From: Volvariella volvacea V23 | Lineage: Eukaryota; Basidiomycota; Agaricomycetes; Agaricales; Pluteaceae | DNA: 64,000 nucleotides | Direction of reading: 5' to 3' | Assembly (NCBI GenBank): GCA_000349905.1 | Contig: KB722755.1 | Span: 135,602 to 199,601 of the forward strand | Shown here: positions 44,695-55,388 of the stretch, one piece after another | Numbering within the stretch: position 1 is the stretch's first letter | How the letters are laid out: each line of letters opens with the position of its first letter | The notes under the pieces: model-generated | Told to the model about the DNA's origin: nothing | What the model saw: the letters and a program-made list of their open reading frames with translations, nothing else | The model's database searches: none | Made by a program: the position numbers and the translations under genes

Positions 44695-45999
44695 TCAAAA
44701 CTTGAATTCGCCCCGCAACTTCCTTGCCAAATGCAGGTCCCTCGGCATGACAGTAACACGACGGCCATGTAGGGCAGCGAGATTCATGTCGCTGAAGAGG
44801 TCAACTGCGAAGGCCTCGGTGGCTTCCTGAAGCGCGCGGAGGGCCGAGGATTGGAAGCGGAGGTCGTCCTGCCAGTGTACCACAGAGGATACTTAGTGAG
44901 CCAGTCCTTACACAGGGAATAAAAAAGAGACGCACTCTCCCCAACTCATCTTGCGCAATTTCCTTGACTAGCCGCTGGAACGGAAGCTTTCGAATCAAAA
45001 GCTCAGTCGAGTTCTGATACTTTCGTATTTCTCTTAACGCCACCGTTCCAGGTCTATATCGCCTTTTCTTTTTCTTTTCGATGACCAGCCTTGCGTGTTC
45101 GACCGTCTCCTCCATCCTCCTGAGCGCTTCCGAACTCTTGCCTTTACATAACGGGATAATCAAGTGAAAGTTAGCGCCATGTACCGTATACTAAGAATAC
45201 CAATTAGGATTGAAACGAGAAAGTACCCCTACCTTTCCCCTTTCCCTTCCCGCCGTGGTATCCATAGTGTCCATGACGCGGAATAGCGCGCGCGGCACCA
45301 TCAGTCGAATAACTAGGAGACGAGCCAGACGAAGGCGAGCCAGACGAGTCGGATTGGTGTCCACCGCCAGCGGCCTTGCGACCGCGATGGCCAGTCGTGT
45401 AGGCTTCGCCTTCAGCGTCGCTTTCATCGTCTACGTCCATATCTTAAAATAAATAAATAAATAAATAAAAAAAGGTGAAGTTGTTACCACCAGCGTTCTT
45501 TATGTTTGGGAGTCCACGGTGCTTACCATCACGATTGCGTTGGTTCCCAGTGCCCGTGTTGGCCCTCTTCCTCGACAATGACGGCACGAGCACTCCATTT
45601 GTTCCACTGGGACCAGCTGATGCGAAAGTCTCCTGGGCAGCTCGATAACCTTGGTGGTTATAGGGCCTTTTTGCCGAAACTTGACCAATGATCGACTTTT
45701 TTCGCGCTTCGGGTGATTTTTGCGCCTCGGTGGGAGGAGGGATGTTTGGTTTTGTGGTGGTGGGTGAAGGGATGATAGGTTGCGTGGTGGTGGGAGGAGA
45801 ATCGTTAGGTTTTGTGGCAGTGGGACCTGGTGGTTGACAAACATTCCGGATTCATGTCAGTGGTTTGGGATTAGAAGGTACAAGTGGAGTGGTAGTAGTG
45901 GTGCTCGGTTGGGGTAGAGTGCAGATTGGGATACACGAAAAAACGGCACTAACGATGTCCTCCAACCGATTTGCGTGCAGTGGATTTTCGCTTTCCCAT
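44695..45999 (-). CDS. CENPA: Centromeric histone H3 variant (CENP-A/Cse4)
   Basis: Marks centromeric nucleosomes and seeds the kinetochore. Five exons by eye (45999-45954, 45826-45527, 45442-45233, 45141-44936, 44868-44695) give 311 residues. Exon 1 encodes [15 protein letters not shown], echoing the H3 start (TARKSTGG). The long tail (about 200 residues) holds PTTTQP/PTTTKP repeats, an acidic block ([14 protein letters not shown]) and a Ser/Gly/His/Lys-rich part. The histone fold is intact: [95 protein letters not shown]. Against H3, loop 1 has two extra residues (ELGRD for FKT), the H3 cysteine after ALQEA is Thr, and the end is RGEFKF, Cse4-like. These features and the divergent tail reject canonical H3. 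The tail exons rest on frame-consistent splicing, not on homology. Confidence 0.9.
45447..45466. repeat. (AAAT)5 microsatellite
   Basis: Five AAAT units within CENP-A intron 2, next to the acceptor polypyrimidine tract when read on the minus strand. Confidence 0.9.
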
Positions 46000-46875
46000 C
46001 GTAGTAACTATCGCTGCGCGGCCCTCTCAATCTTGGGTTCAAACTGCGCGTCGGGCCTTGGTAGAGGTCCAATCCAAGTCGAGTAAAGTGGAAGGTGAAG
46101 GTTGGAAAGGTCGAGCAGAAGGGGGGGGGGGGGCAAACCTGCCTAAATGCCCCAAGTCGCAACTTTAAGGCAAAAACCCATGGGAGGAGGATCCTTATTG
46201 GATTCGCATCAGAGTCCTCCGTCTGCGCGGAGAGCTACATATCCCTTCCCGAAATGGTGATTAACGCGATTCGGAGGACGAGATCGCGCGACCCAAACCG
46301 AAAACGGGGTGGTGAAACGTGGCTTTGGACTTTCTTGGATTACACTGCTGGGGTATGTCGTTATACCCCGAGTAAGTTATTGACTCGGGTGGTTCCTGTG
46401 GTGAGTCCCAGCGCGCGCTTCGACCTGGCAAAGAAGGCAGTCACTGGCGAATTGAATTCGTCACATTCCAATGCGCGTATCAGTGAGTATGCAATCAAAT
46501 GACTTGGAGTGCAGGAATTAGTACTGCCGCCAGTTCGTGTCAAGGACGCAGAACCGAACATATCCCCGGGTCACGAAACAATCCCCGCACTTTTGGTTCA
46601 CATACCGCGATTTAATTGTGTTCTTCCATATTCGCTTATTGCGAAATCCCCATAAGTACGATGAATGCCGAAGGGTCCCCCCTTCATTCACCTAAAGCAA
46701 CCAGAATGCCATTTTAATCCACGATCCTAAGCATCAAGCATCACAGAATACCACTCACTCAGATCACACAAGACGGTTGAGAGTAGGCGCGTATTATTAG
46801 TATTCTAGTTCTAACAAGAGGACCTCCATAAATACCGTACGCAAAACAGCTGTATGTGCCGGTGCAGTGAACGCC
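46000..46875. other. Intergenic region with a G13 run
   Basis: Contains the CENP-A upstream region and the 3' flank of the rhomboid gene. A run of 13 G lies at 46121-46133. The 135-residue plus-strand frame at 46095-46502 translates that run and shows no family likeness. Confidence 0.55.
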
Positions 46876-48710
46876 CTAAGTCACGACTACTTTAGGCGTC
46901 CACCGTTCGTCGGTGTACCGTCTAAGCCAATCCCACAATCTGGGACCGTAATTGTAATAAGCGACACCGAACACCGCTCCTCCGAGATGCGCCCAATGAT
47001 CAAAGAACCTGTAGAATGGGTAACGAAAAATAATCAGCAATTGCACAAAAACAAAGCAAAGAAGCAAAACACACCTCCACCCTCTCAAAATCCCAACAAC
47101 ATCCATCGTAACAAGCCCTCCTACAGCCCACTGAATCGGAATAGGATTCGACGGCGGAATAAACAACGAAACGTGCGACTCGGGGAACCCAAGCGCCGTC
47201 ACCGTCACGGCGGCGTATATCGCCCCTGATGCGCCCAGCGAGGGCAAAATCGTCCGCGCTCCGACGTCGGCTGCTGCTTTGCCTGCGCTGGCGCGTGTAG
47301 ATTCGGCCACCAAGGCGTCTGCCCAGGTGTCGGTGCGCTTTTTGGCTGGGTTGAAGCGGTAGAGTTGGGCGATGAAGCGAGGGTATTGGAATTTGGCTGC
47401 AACGACGTGGGAGACTAGGCCGGAGAAGAGACCGGCTGGGGGAGTGAGGGTGAGTATTTGCGGGATAAAGGAGAAGGTGGGTGGTACTGACCGGAGACAA
47501 AGAAGGCGAGGAAGTGCCAGTTGGTGCTGGACTCGAGCATTGGCGGATCGAATTTTTCTTGTTCTTTCAAGAGGTAGAAATAAGCGGCCGAGCCTAGAGG
47601 GAAAAATATAAATTATCCTGAAGTAATCAGATTACAAGAGTAGGGCTTACCGAAACCTTCTAGTGCAAGACAGTTGAGCGCGAGATGCAAGAATGACTTA
47701 TGGCTACAGAAAAAAAGAGTCAATGCATGAATATACATACTAATTTTTCATCGCTTACCTGAACATAGAGGTCAAAAGAGTGTACGACAATCCCGAAAGC
47801 GGGTTGTGCATGAATCGTCTAGCCATTGATGCCTGGAACGTTGGAACTTTCCAAGCTACCCAAACTGCAAGGTTCAACAAGCATATTTTCCAGCATAGGC
47901 GCTTTCCTTCTGATGCGTCGGCATAGGGCTGCATGGCGGAGATGTAGGCCACGGATAGCCATGATCCAATGGTCCCAGGGATCGTTCGTGCTCGTTGCGT
48001 AACCCAAGCGTATCCATCCCGGAGTTTCTGTTCAGCGGAATGTCAGAGAAGGAAGTGTGTAAGAATGACTGGATGGCGTACCTTGATCAATAGCGAGTTT
48101 TGAGCTCTTTTGAGGTCAAGGCTTGTGATTGTCTGCACCTGCCATATTGGAGATTTTTCTAAAACGGCCTTCCAGAATGCTGTATGGTAGTTTGTGACTA
48201 TTGCAGCATTCAAGAAGCCAAAGGAGCAAATGAAGAGGACAAACTAGCAATGGAACAAGCGCGTGTCAGTACATTTCCACTCGGCATAACTTTAATTTCA
48301 AAGCGACGACATAGCCGACAAAACAGGGAAGAGGAAGCAAGCACCATAACCAACAAGTGAGATAAGAGTGAATTACACACCAATACTTGTCTCGAAACGC
48401 CCGGCTTCGCAACTCGTTCCTCGAACGAAGGATGTACGCTCTCAACCAGTTCCTCTTGCAATGAAGTCCTCGTCGAGTTGAGATCCCTCCTCAGACCCCG
48501 ACTAGGCCGCAGGGAGAGCGTTCTTAGCTCCCTTCTGTCGACAACCCCGAACCTCGGCTTAGCCTGCCATGACAATTGATGATGCAGAAACGTAAATGAC
48601 CGTGAACTCGACCGCGAAGCTCCACCTGCGAGCTGTTGTCCGAATCTAAGTCCGCATAGCTGGTGAGGAGAATGCAAAGGCAGTTTTGTAAAGGCAGTTC
48701 TCCACAGCAT
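46876..48710 (-). CDS. PCP1: Mitochondrial rhomboid protease (Pcp1/PARL type)
   Basis: Intramembrane serine protease of the mitochondrial inner membrane, processing targets such as Mgm1/OPA1 in yeast. The start at 48710 gives a basic, serine-rich presequence (MLWRTAFTKLPLHSPHQLCG). The rhomboid core shows FMHNPLSGLSYTLLTSMFSH, SFLHLALNCLALEGFG, FLAFFVSGLFSGLVSH, LGASGAIYAAV with the catalytic Ser in GASGA, VDMVG-like helix and DHWAHLGGAVFGVAYY with the catalytic His. The N-terminal extra helix and matrix part (NAAIVTNYHTAFWKAVLEKS) are as in PARL. Introns near 48380-48250, 48085-48028, 47759-47700, 47650-47600, 47490 and 47010 restore frame. Divergent to the methyltransferase gene by 168 bp. 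Confidence 0.94.
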
Positions 48711-48878
48711 CTAATTGTGCGGCCGTTCTGGTGAACGGGGTGGCCTTGGATTTGAAGGGAGGGATGCTGGGGCTGGGGAGATGACTGCAGGACGGCGGCA
48801 CAAGCGGAACAATTTGCCGGGGCGGTTTTAAGGTTAGGGTTACCGATCGCTCTCATCAACGTCGATGAGGTCACCAGC
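48711..48878. promoter_or_regulatory. 168-bp divergent promoter region
   Basis: Lies between the start codons of the rhomboid and methyltransferase genes. No specific element recognised. Confidence 0.45.
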
Positions 48879-50073
48879 ATGGATGGTCCTGCTCTGCTCA
48901 ATCTACCACCAGACAGCGAGCTCGTAACGGATGCTGACGAGGAGGTATGCTTTAAGACGCCACGATTGCTAGTGCTCATGTTCTTCTAGGTTTTTATACT
49001 GTACTCGAATCTCCAGCAATCTGCCAACTCCACCTCATCGTCCAACGGTGAATTCCGCGGATTGGGATATGTGGATTCTCGGACGGACGTTCTGACGATC
49101 CAATACGAGCTCCAACCTCCCAAACTTGGCGTGCAGACTGCACCTAGCGGGCCATCAAAACGCGCCCACAAGCACGTCAAGGCCAAGCCTCCAGAACCCA
49201 AAGTCGCGAATATTCAACTAGCGCAGGATAAGACTGCCCTTCGTAGCCGAAAGGGCGACACAGGGAGTGTGGTTTGGAGAGCCAGGTCCGTGGAAATATG
49301 TTGCTTTTTACCGGGTGCTGATTTACGCCAGCATTGATTTCGCTCGTCTGATTCTACAGCAACTCCATGGACAGGTTGAAAATCCCCTGCTCAAACCAGA
49401 TCTTTTGAAGGATGCCCACGTCCTTGAGTTGGGGTAAGTGTGCTATTCGTCTCATACAACCATCCACTTGTGTAACCAACAATCTGTATACAGGGCTGGA
49501 ACAGGCCTTCTGAGCATAGCATTCTCGCCCTATGTCTCCCATTTCACCGTAACAGACATCTCCGAACTCCTTCCCCTCATCCACAAGAACATAACCCTAA
49601 ACTTTCCCAACTGGAACGATAACCACCCCAAGTCCCCTCCTCGGCCATCCTCCGCATCTGCCATTGACTCGAGCACGAAGGACGGAAAGAACATCACAGT
49701 GACCGAGTTGAATTGGTTAACTCTGCAATCTACGCTGCCACAGCACCGCCCTCGTCTGTTCCCATTCAATAACACGAGTACGAACACAGATACCGCTCCC
49801 AGTCCTGAATCCCGTCCCGTCGATATCCTATTGATAGTCGACTGCATATACCATCCCTCCCTCCTCCCCGCCTTGGTGGAAACGATAGACTACCTCACGA
49901 TACCAGACCACACTCTAGCGATTGTTGTTGCAGAGCTACGTGCTGAGGACGTGGTTAGAGAGTTTCTTAGTTTGTGGCTCGATAAGAGGGGGTGGACGAT
50001 CTGGCGGATTGATTCGAAGGTGTTGGGTCTTCCGTATGTTATGTGGTGCGGATGGAAAACGGAATCTGGGTGA
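48879..50073 (+). CDS. RKM5: Rkm5-like protein-lysine methyltransferase (METTL21 family)
   Basis: SAM-dependent seven-beta-strand methyltransferase. Exons start at 48879 (MDGPALLNLPPDSELVTDAD), with introns near 48945-48990, 49287-49331 and 49435-49494. The SAM motif I is DAHVLELGAGTGLLSIAFS (spanning the third intron); acidic loop VTDISELLPLIHKNI; then VDILLIVDCIYHPSLLPALV with the D-x-x-Y type post-motif typical of METTL21-family lysine methyltransferases. The end is LPYVMWCGWKTESG. Yeast Rkm5 methylates ribosomal protein L1; the substrate here is inferred from family likeness only. A polar insertion (PKSPPRPSSASAIDSSTKDG) sits in the middle. About 360 residues. Confidence 0.85.
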
Positions 50074-50270
50074 TGATGTCCTTGATGACGAATTCGTCGT
50101 GCACAATAGTGTAGGCTTGATGTCAGACTGAATGGCTTGATGCCCTCTACTAGCGCCATCGCTCTACAATCATAGTTATTTCATTGACACGTCCAACGCC
50201 AATCCAATAACTGACAAAATAACTAATACATTTTCATCTTCTACACTTCATTATTCCTACCACCACACGC

Positions 50271-52597
50271 TCAGTGATGGAACAACCTCAAATTCGTATG
50301 CACAAACACAATCCCATGCTCATCCGCAACCCTCACACACTCCTCATCCATCACACTCCCGCTCGGCGCCGCCAAATACCTCACCCCGCTCCTCCGCGCC
50401 CGGTGCACATTATCCGGGAACGGGAAGAACGCATCGCTCGAGCACGCAACCCCATCCAGCTTCCCCCTCCACTCCCTCTTCTCCCCCTCCGTCAAGAACG
50501 CCACCTTCTCCCGGCCCTCGGCGGTGGAGACGTCAAAGAGACTCTCCCACGCGCGCAGCTCGGGCCCCTCGAGCTCCTCGCCATTGACGAACAGGTCGAT
50601 GGCGTTGGATTTGTCCGCGCGCTTGGTGCCCTTTTTGAAGGGCAGAGCGAGGACGCGCGGGTGGTGCCGCAGCCACCATATGTCGGCCTTGTTGCCTGCC
50701 AGCCTGGTGCAGTGGATGCGGGACTGCTGGCCTGCGCCGATGCCGATGATCGCGCCGTGGTACGCATATGCTACGCTATTGGATTGGGTGTATTTGAGCG
50801 CGAGGGTGGCTAGGATGAGGTCTGTGAGAGCGGAGGAGGGGAGCTGTGGGTGGAGATTAGATGCGTGTGGGATGTGGCTGTGTGGGTGAGGATACGGACC
50901 TCCTTGTTTTTGGTGACGATGTTTTGGAACAATTGAGCATCGATCTTTGCGTTGTTCCGTTTTTGTTGGAGGGAAATGCCGTAGACTTGTTTAGTCTCGA
51001 CTTCGGGCGGTTCATATGTAGGATCAATCTACAGACGATCCGTGTTTATGAGCAAATGAATCTTGAGAACGAGCTGGAGAATAGTTACCCACCTGCAAAA
51101 CGCAGTACTTCCCGTTCTTTTTCTTGGAAAGAACGTCAAGCGCTTCAGGGGTATATCCAGGGGCGATAATCCCATCTGAGACCTCTCTCGAGATAATCTT
51201 TGCGGTCGCCAGGTCGCAAGGATCAGATAGGGCGATAAAGTCACCAAAGCTCGACATGCGATCGGCACCTACGGCGGACAGACGGCATATGTCAACATAT
51301 CACCATATCACCCCGGGCACAAGCGCAGTGGCTCAAAAACGGAAACGGAGAAGCTCACCTCGTGCACGAGCGTAAGCGGACGCGAGTGGCGTTAGAGCTT
51401 CCTTCAGATCGTCTACACCGTAGACCTTCTTCTCGACTTCGTCCAACTCGAGTCCGACTGCGGCGCCAGCAGGGGAGACATGCTTGAACGACGCGGCAGC
51501 CGGCAAGTCGAGGGCTTCTTTGAGCTCCTTGACTAATGCGTACGAGTTGAGTGCGTCTAGAAGGTTGATGTACCCTGGCGATCCACAGAGAACTGAATGA
51601 AATAAAAATGGTATTCATGTCAGGTGGTGATGCATATGTTGTAATGGAGATGACGAACCTTTGAAGGGGAGCTCGCCCTCAGTAACGAACGCTTGGGCGG
51701 GCTTTTGATGAGGGTTGGCACCGTATCTCAATGGTATCCTCTGAATCGGTTCGACCCGCTTATCCTCACTCAAATCTGCCGAAACGTATTGTTCCCTAAA
51801 GTACCCACTAATAGCTTCATCATACCTCGCCGTCATTTCAAAGGCCTTCAGAGCCAATCGGCTCCTCAAAGCCTTGCCCTTCTCATTACCATCTTCGAGT
51901 TGCCCCTGTTCCCAAGCGTTCAAAAACTCATTATAGTCCTTCGGATCCGAAAGGACCGAAACGCGTTCGTGGTTTTTGGCGGCCGCGCGGAGGAGCGTGA
52001 CGCCACCGATGTCGATCTCCTCAATCGCATCGGGGAGGGTGCAGTTCGGTTTGGAAATTGTAGATGTGAAGGGGTAGAGGTTGCAGACCACGATGGAGAT
52101 TGGAGAGATGGACTGGGCTTGGAGGTCGGCTTGATCGGATGGGATGGATCGCGCGAGGATACCTGTTTTTGTGATTGTGAATGGGGGTGGTGAGGGGTGG
52201 AGTGGGTTATTTCCGTGGATTTTGGGGAGTTAGTGTGAAGGGGCCAAGTACCTCCGTGTACCGCAGGGTGAAGAGTCTTGACTCTTCCTCCCAACATTTC
52301 AGGGGCTTTGGTGATATCAGAAACATCCCTGGCAGACACAGTAAAAGGGTTAGAAACGCCTGCGATGGTGTTTCGAAGAGTAGCTTGTGACGCACTCAAT
52401 TGGGATTCCAGCGTCCCGAATCTTCTTCGCAGTCCCTCCAGAGCCCAAAAGCCTCACACCAGCCTTGTGCAGACGCTGGGCGAGATCAAGAAGGTCTGTT
52501 TTGTCATAGACAGACAGCAAGGCTGCAAGACCAATGTGATGGGTCCCCGCTGGGTGTTTTGGAGCATAATTTTGTACACACCAATGTGCTGTGTCAT
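50271..52597 (-). CDS. ADE16: Bifunctional AICAR transformylase / IMP cyclohydrolase (ATIC)
   Basis: Catalyses the last two steps of purine synthesis: formyl transfer to AICAR and ring closure to IMP. The cyclohydrolase part shows [50 protein letters not shown] and [16 protein letters not shown]. The transformylase part shows [26 protein letters not shown] (the catalytic Lys-His pair), [78 protein letters not shown] and the C-terminal HTNLRLFHH. The start uses a 16-nt first coding exon at 52597 (MTQHI), spliced at GTGTGT to give [14 protein letters not shown], like yeast Ade16; the longer unspliced frame has no ATG. About 600 residues, complete. Confidence 0.97.
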
Positions 52598-52877
52598 TGC
52601 TTGTGCGACGGCCTCGAGGCTGGGAGATCGAGTGCAATTTGAATGGGGATGAGGAAAGTTAAATTGTTCAATCGATCATCTTGCCGACTTATCAACAGAG
52701 ATAAGATAAGATTAATGATCATAGCCTTGATTGGTACTAGGCTGATCCACAATTCTGTGGTCATGTGCAAATATATAGCAACTAAACCTAACGGAAGTAA
52801 CGTCCTAATACCACAAGATGTGATACCATACACATACATCTCAGAATTAGAGCGTTGAGAAGTACAACATCCGATAC

Positions 52878-54930
52878 TCATAATACCAAAATTTCCCCAG
52901 AACGAGTTGCGAGTGCGATACGACCAGTCGATTCGGCTAGCGCGCAATGCACAAAATCATCTAAGGACATTTCAAGTCAGATATCATAAATGTTAGAAGG
53001 AACTATAAAAACCTAGAGACCATACCTTGCTTATTGCGTGTTCTAGTCGTATAGATTAGGCTCGACACCATGACAGGCAATTGATCCGAAGCGAGGTGGT
53101 TACCAGCTGCAAGTCCCTCGCCTGCGTTCTTGCCTAGTACATACATAAAGTTTTCATGTTCCCAAACGCGAACCTCGTTGCACCCAGTCAATGGGTTCTT
53201 CTCCACCCACACCGCTCTCATTCCTTGTGCACCCATCGCCATCGTAGTGACAGTCGTTCGAACTTTGGATACACTCCCAGCGTGTAAGCCATTGAACCTC
53301 AAATCCTCACGTCGCGGACGCGTTTCGTGCATTAGTGGAAGCAACTCGACGTGGTCACCTGGGTATCTGTAACGAGCATTTACCCCCGAACCAATGACTG
53401 CAATAGGCGTAGACAATGGATGAAGCGAAGAGAAATTAAGCCGAGAGCGACCGAAACTGGGATGACCAACAACAGTAGTGTAAAAGCCATGGCGACTAAT
53501 TTCGCAAGTCATTCCATCTACGATAGCCCAGCGATAGATTCCAACAGCCACATCGTATGCGAGAGCGGTCAGCCGTGATAGATAATGGATACCTTCAAGT
53601 TGCCCTCCAGCTTTAAAAATCCCATTGTGCACTTCGGAAAAGGCCACGTCATAGCACATTAGTTCTTCGGACCCGTCGAACACAAGCTGGTGTAGGGAAA
53701 AGTCGGTGTGCGATAGCATTCGGTGTACTCCAAAATAACTAGAGTTGAAGAGCAAAAGGGAGCCGCCGAGGACTTTGGCCTTCAACACCCTATCAACCTG
53801 TTCATTCATGAGCTCTTTAGATGGAAATCAAAGACAGGGCACAGGATCGACCCACAGTACAACGTGGCACACGATGCTCATGACTTTCATAGGTAATAAA
53901 CTGCATCAACACCGGGTCGTAGTGCACCAGTAATTCATCCATCTTCGGAGCAATGGCGATTAACGTTATACCAGGATCGGATATCACCACAGAAACAATA
54001 CCCCCGGTATTTATAATATTCATAGTATAACGTCTTACCTGCGAGGGTCTGGGAAATGGTGGTTATACTAGGAAAGCCAAAGATGACACAGTGCAGGGAC
54101 TCACGGATCAGGTTTAACTATCCACACATCAATACTACCTTCACCCTTACTCATTTTTGCACAAAACGTCGTCCAGCCGCCGTCACCAGCATCGTAATGC
54201 CTCACCAACACCGGTCTCTTCCTCCCTGCCTCATCCACGCCATCCGGAATCTGAATATACTGCACCCGACCCTCACACGGCACCTCAACAGCCAATCCAT
54301 CATACCCTAGATCCCAGATGCAAATGTATCCACAACCATAGACAGCGACCAGCCACCTGTCGTGCAGAATTTCAATGCCCAGCAAGGTGGATCGACGCTC
54401 CGGTTTCACGTGAAGATTGAGCACCATGGGTTCAAAGGGCCGGGGAAGGGCCCATTGACACGCTACTCTATGAGTTTCGAGAACGATTCGTTGCATTCTC
54501 GAGAATGTCAATGGTGATGAATGAGCAGGATGCGGAAATGGAGGCTGTGGCAACGTTGCTTTCTGATACGCGTACAATCTCGACCAGATGCCATTTTCGA
54601 AAGTCAGAAACGCAAGGCCTTTGCAGGTCTAGTACAAGTCGCGTCATTTAGACAACGAGGTGGGGTAGAATGTGGCGTACTCACAAGGCGAAGTGAGATT
54701 ATAGAGTAAGGGTCTAACAAGCCCATAATACTGATGAGAAGATGAGGTGGTAGCAGAAGCAGGCCGCGGTCTCGATACCCTGCGACTCTACGTGTCTGCC
54801 TCCGCATCCCGCGCATTGGAGGGCACGGTAGATTGTCAGTAGCCCAGTCTATTATGAGTTGCTGCCAAGTTCTCAGTAAGAGTGGTTTGTCGTCGCCAAT
54901 GTAGAATGTGTAGATGGCTTGTGATGACAT
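52878..54930 (-). CDS. F-box-like protein, multi-exon
   Basis: The start at 54930 (MSSQAIYTFYIGDDKPLLLR) leads to an F-box-like helix set: LLLLPPHLLISIMGLLDPYS, IISLRL, intron, then TCKGLAFLTFENGIWSRLYA. Using the acceptor TAG before ACC (near 54631) restores frame, while the next AG downstream gives a stop. The remainder (EILHDRWLVAVYGCGYICIW, DLGYDGLAVEV, and later VGIYRWAIVDGMTCEISRHG) looks like the irregular beta-propeller-like C-terminal part of related Agaricomycete proteins. The last intron (donor at GGTATGG near 53034) leads to the end TRSGEILVL with the stop at 52878-52880. About 560 residues. A probable SCF adaptor of unknown substrate. Confidence 0.8.
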
Positions 54931-55388
54931 GTCAGTGATAAAGTGGGTGAAAGGTAATGATTATGAGTGCTCTGTGGCATTTTATATGTTCTGTGAGGAG
55001 CCAGACGCGACGCATTGACTGAAGTGATTCGGGTGGTGTCATTGTACCTTTGGCACTATAAAGTCTTCAAAGGACGTGACCGACGGTAATCATGCCACCG
55101 TGATGAGTGTTTGTTGGTGTTGTTAGGAAACGCAGCCAATCAAATTCTCTGTCAAAACGAGGTCCTGCATGCAGTTCTGCAGGTATCGACATAACGTGGT
55201 ATGAGCGTTAAAGAATATATTTTGTATCATTGCGTGCAGCATGGGTTAATACATATCACTAACATAACGTCTAAATCCAAGAGTCCCACCATGTTGGCTA
55301 TCACTCTAAACTGACACTCTAAACTGTGACGCATTCAAGTCCGTCAAAGGGGCTTGCTTTGACAACTTGAAAAAACAATGAAACAAGC
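54931..55388. other. Intergenic region
   Basis: 458 bp between two minus-strand genes. It holds the F-box gene's upstream region and the transporter's 3' flank; nothing else recognised. Confidence 0.55.

Noticed and set aside
44695..45999. Canonical histone H3
   Set aside because: Two extra loop-1 residues, Thr in place of the H3 cysteine, divergent C-terminus and a long non-H3 tail.
46095..46502. 135-residue plus-strand reading frame
   Set aside because: Includes translation of the G13 run, has no motif and no conserved start.
52350..52637. Unspliced N-terminus for ADE16
   Set aside because: The frame starts only with TTG; splicing from the ATG at 52597 gives the family N-terminus.
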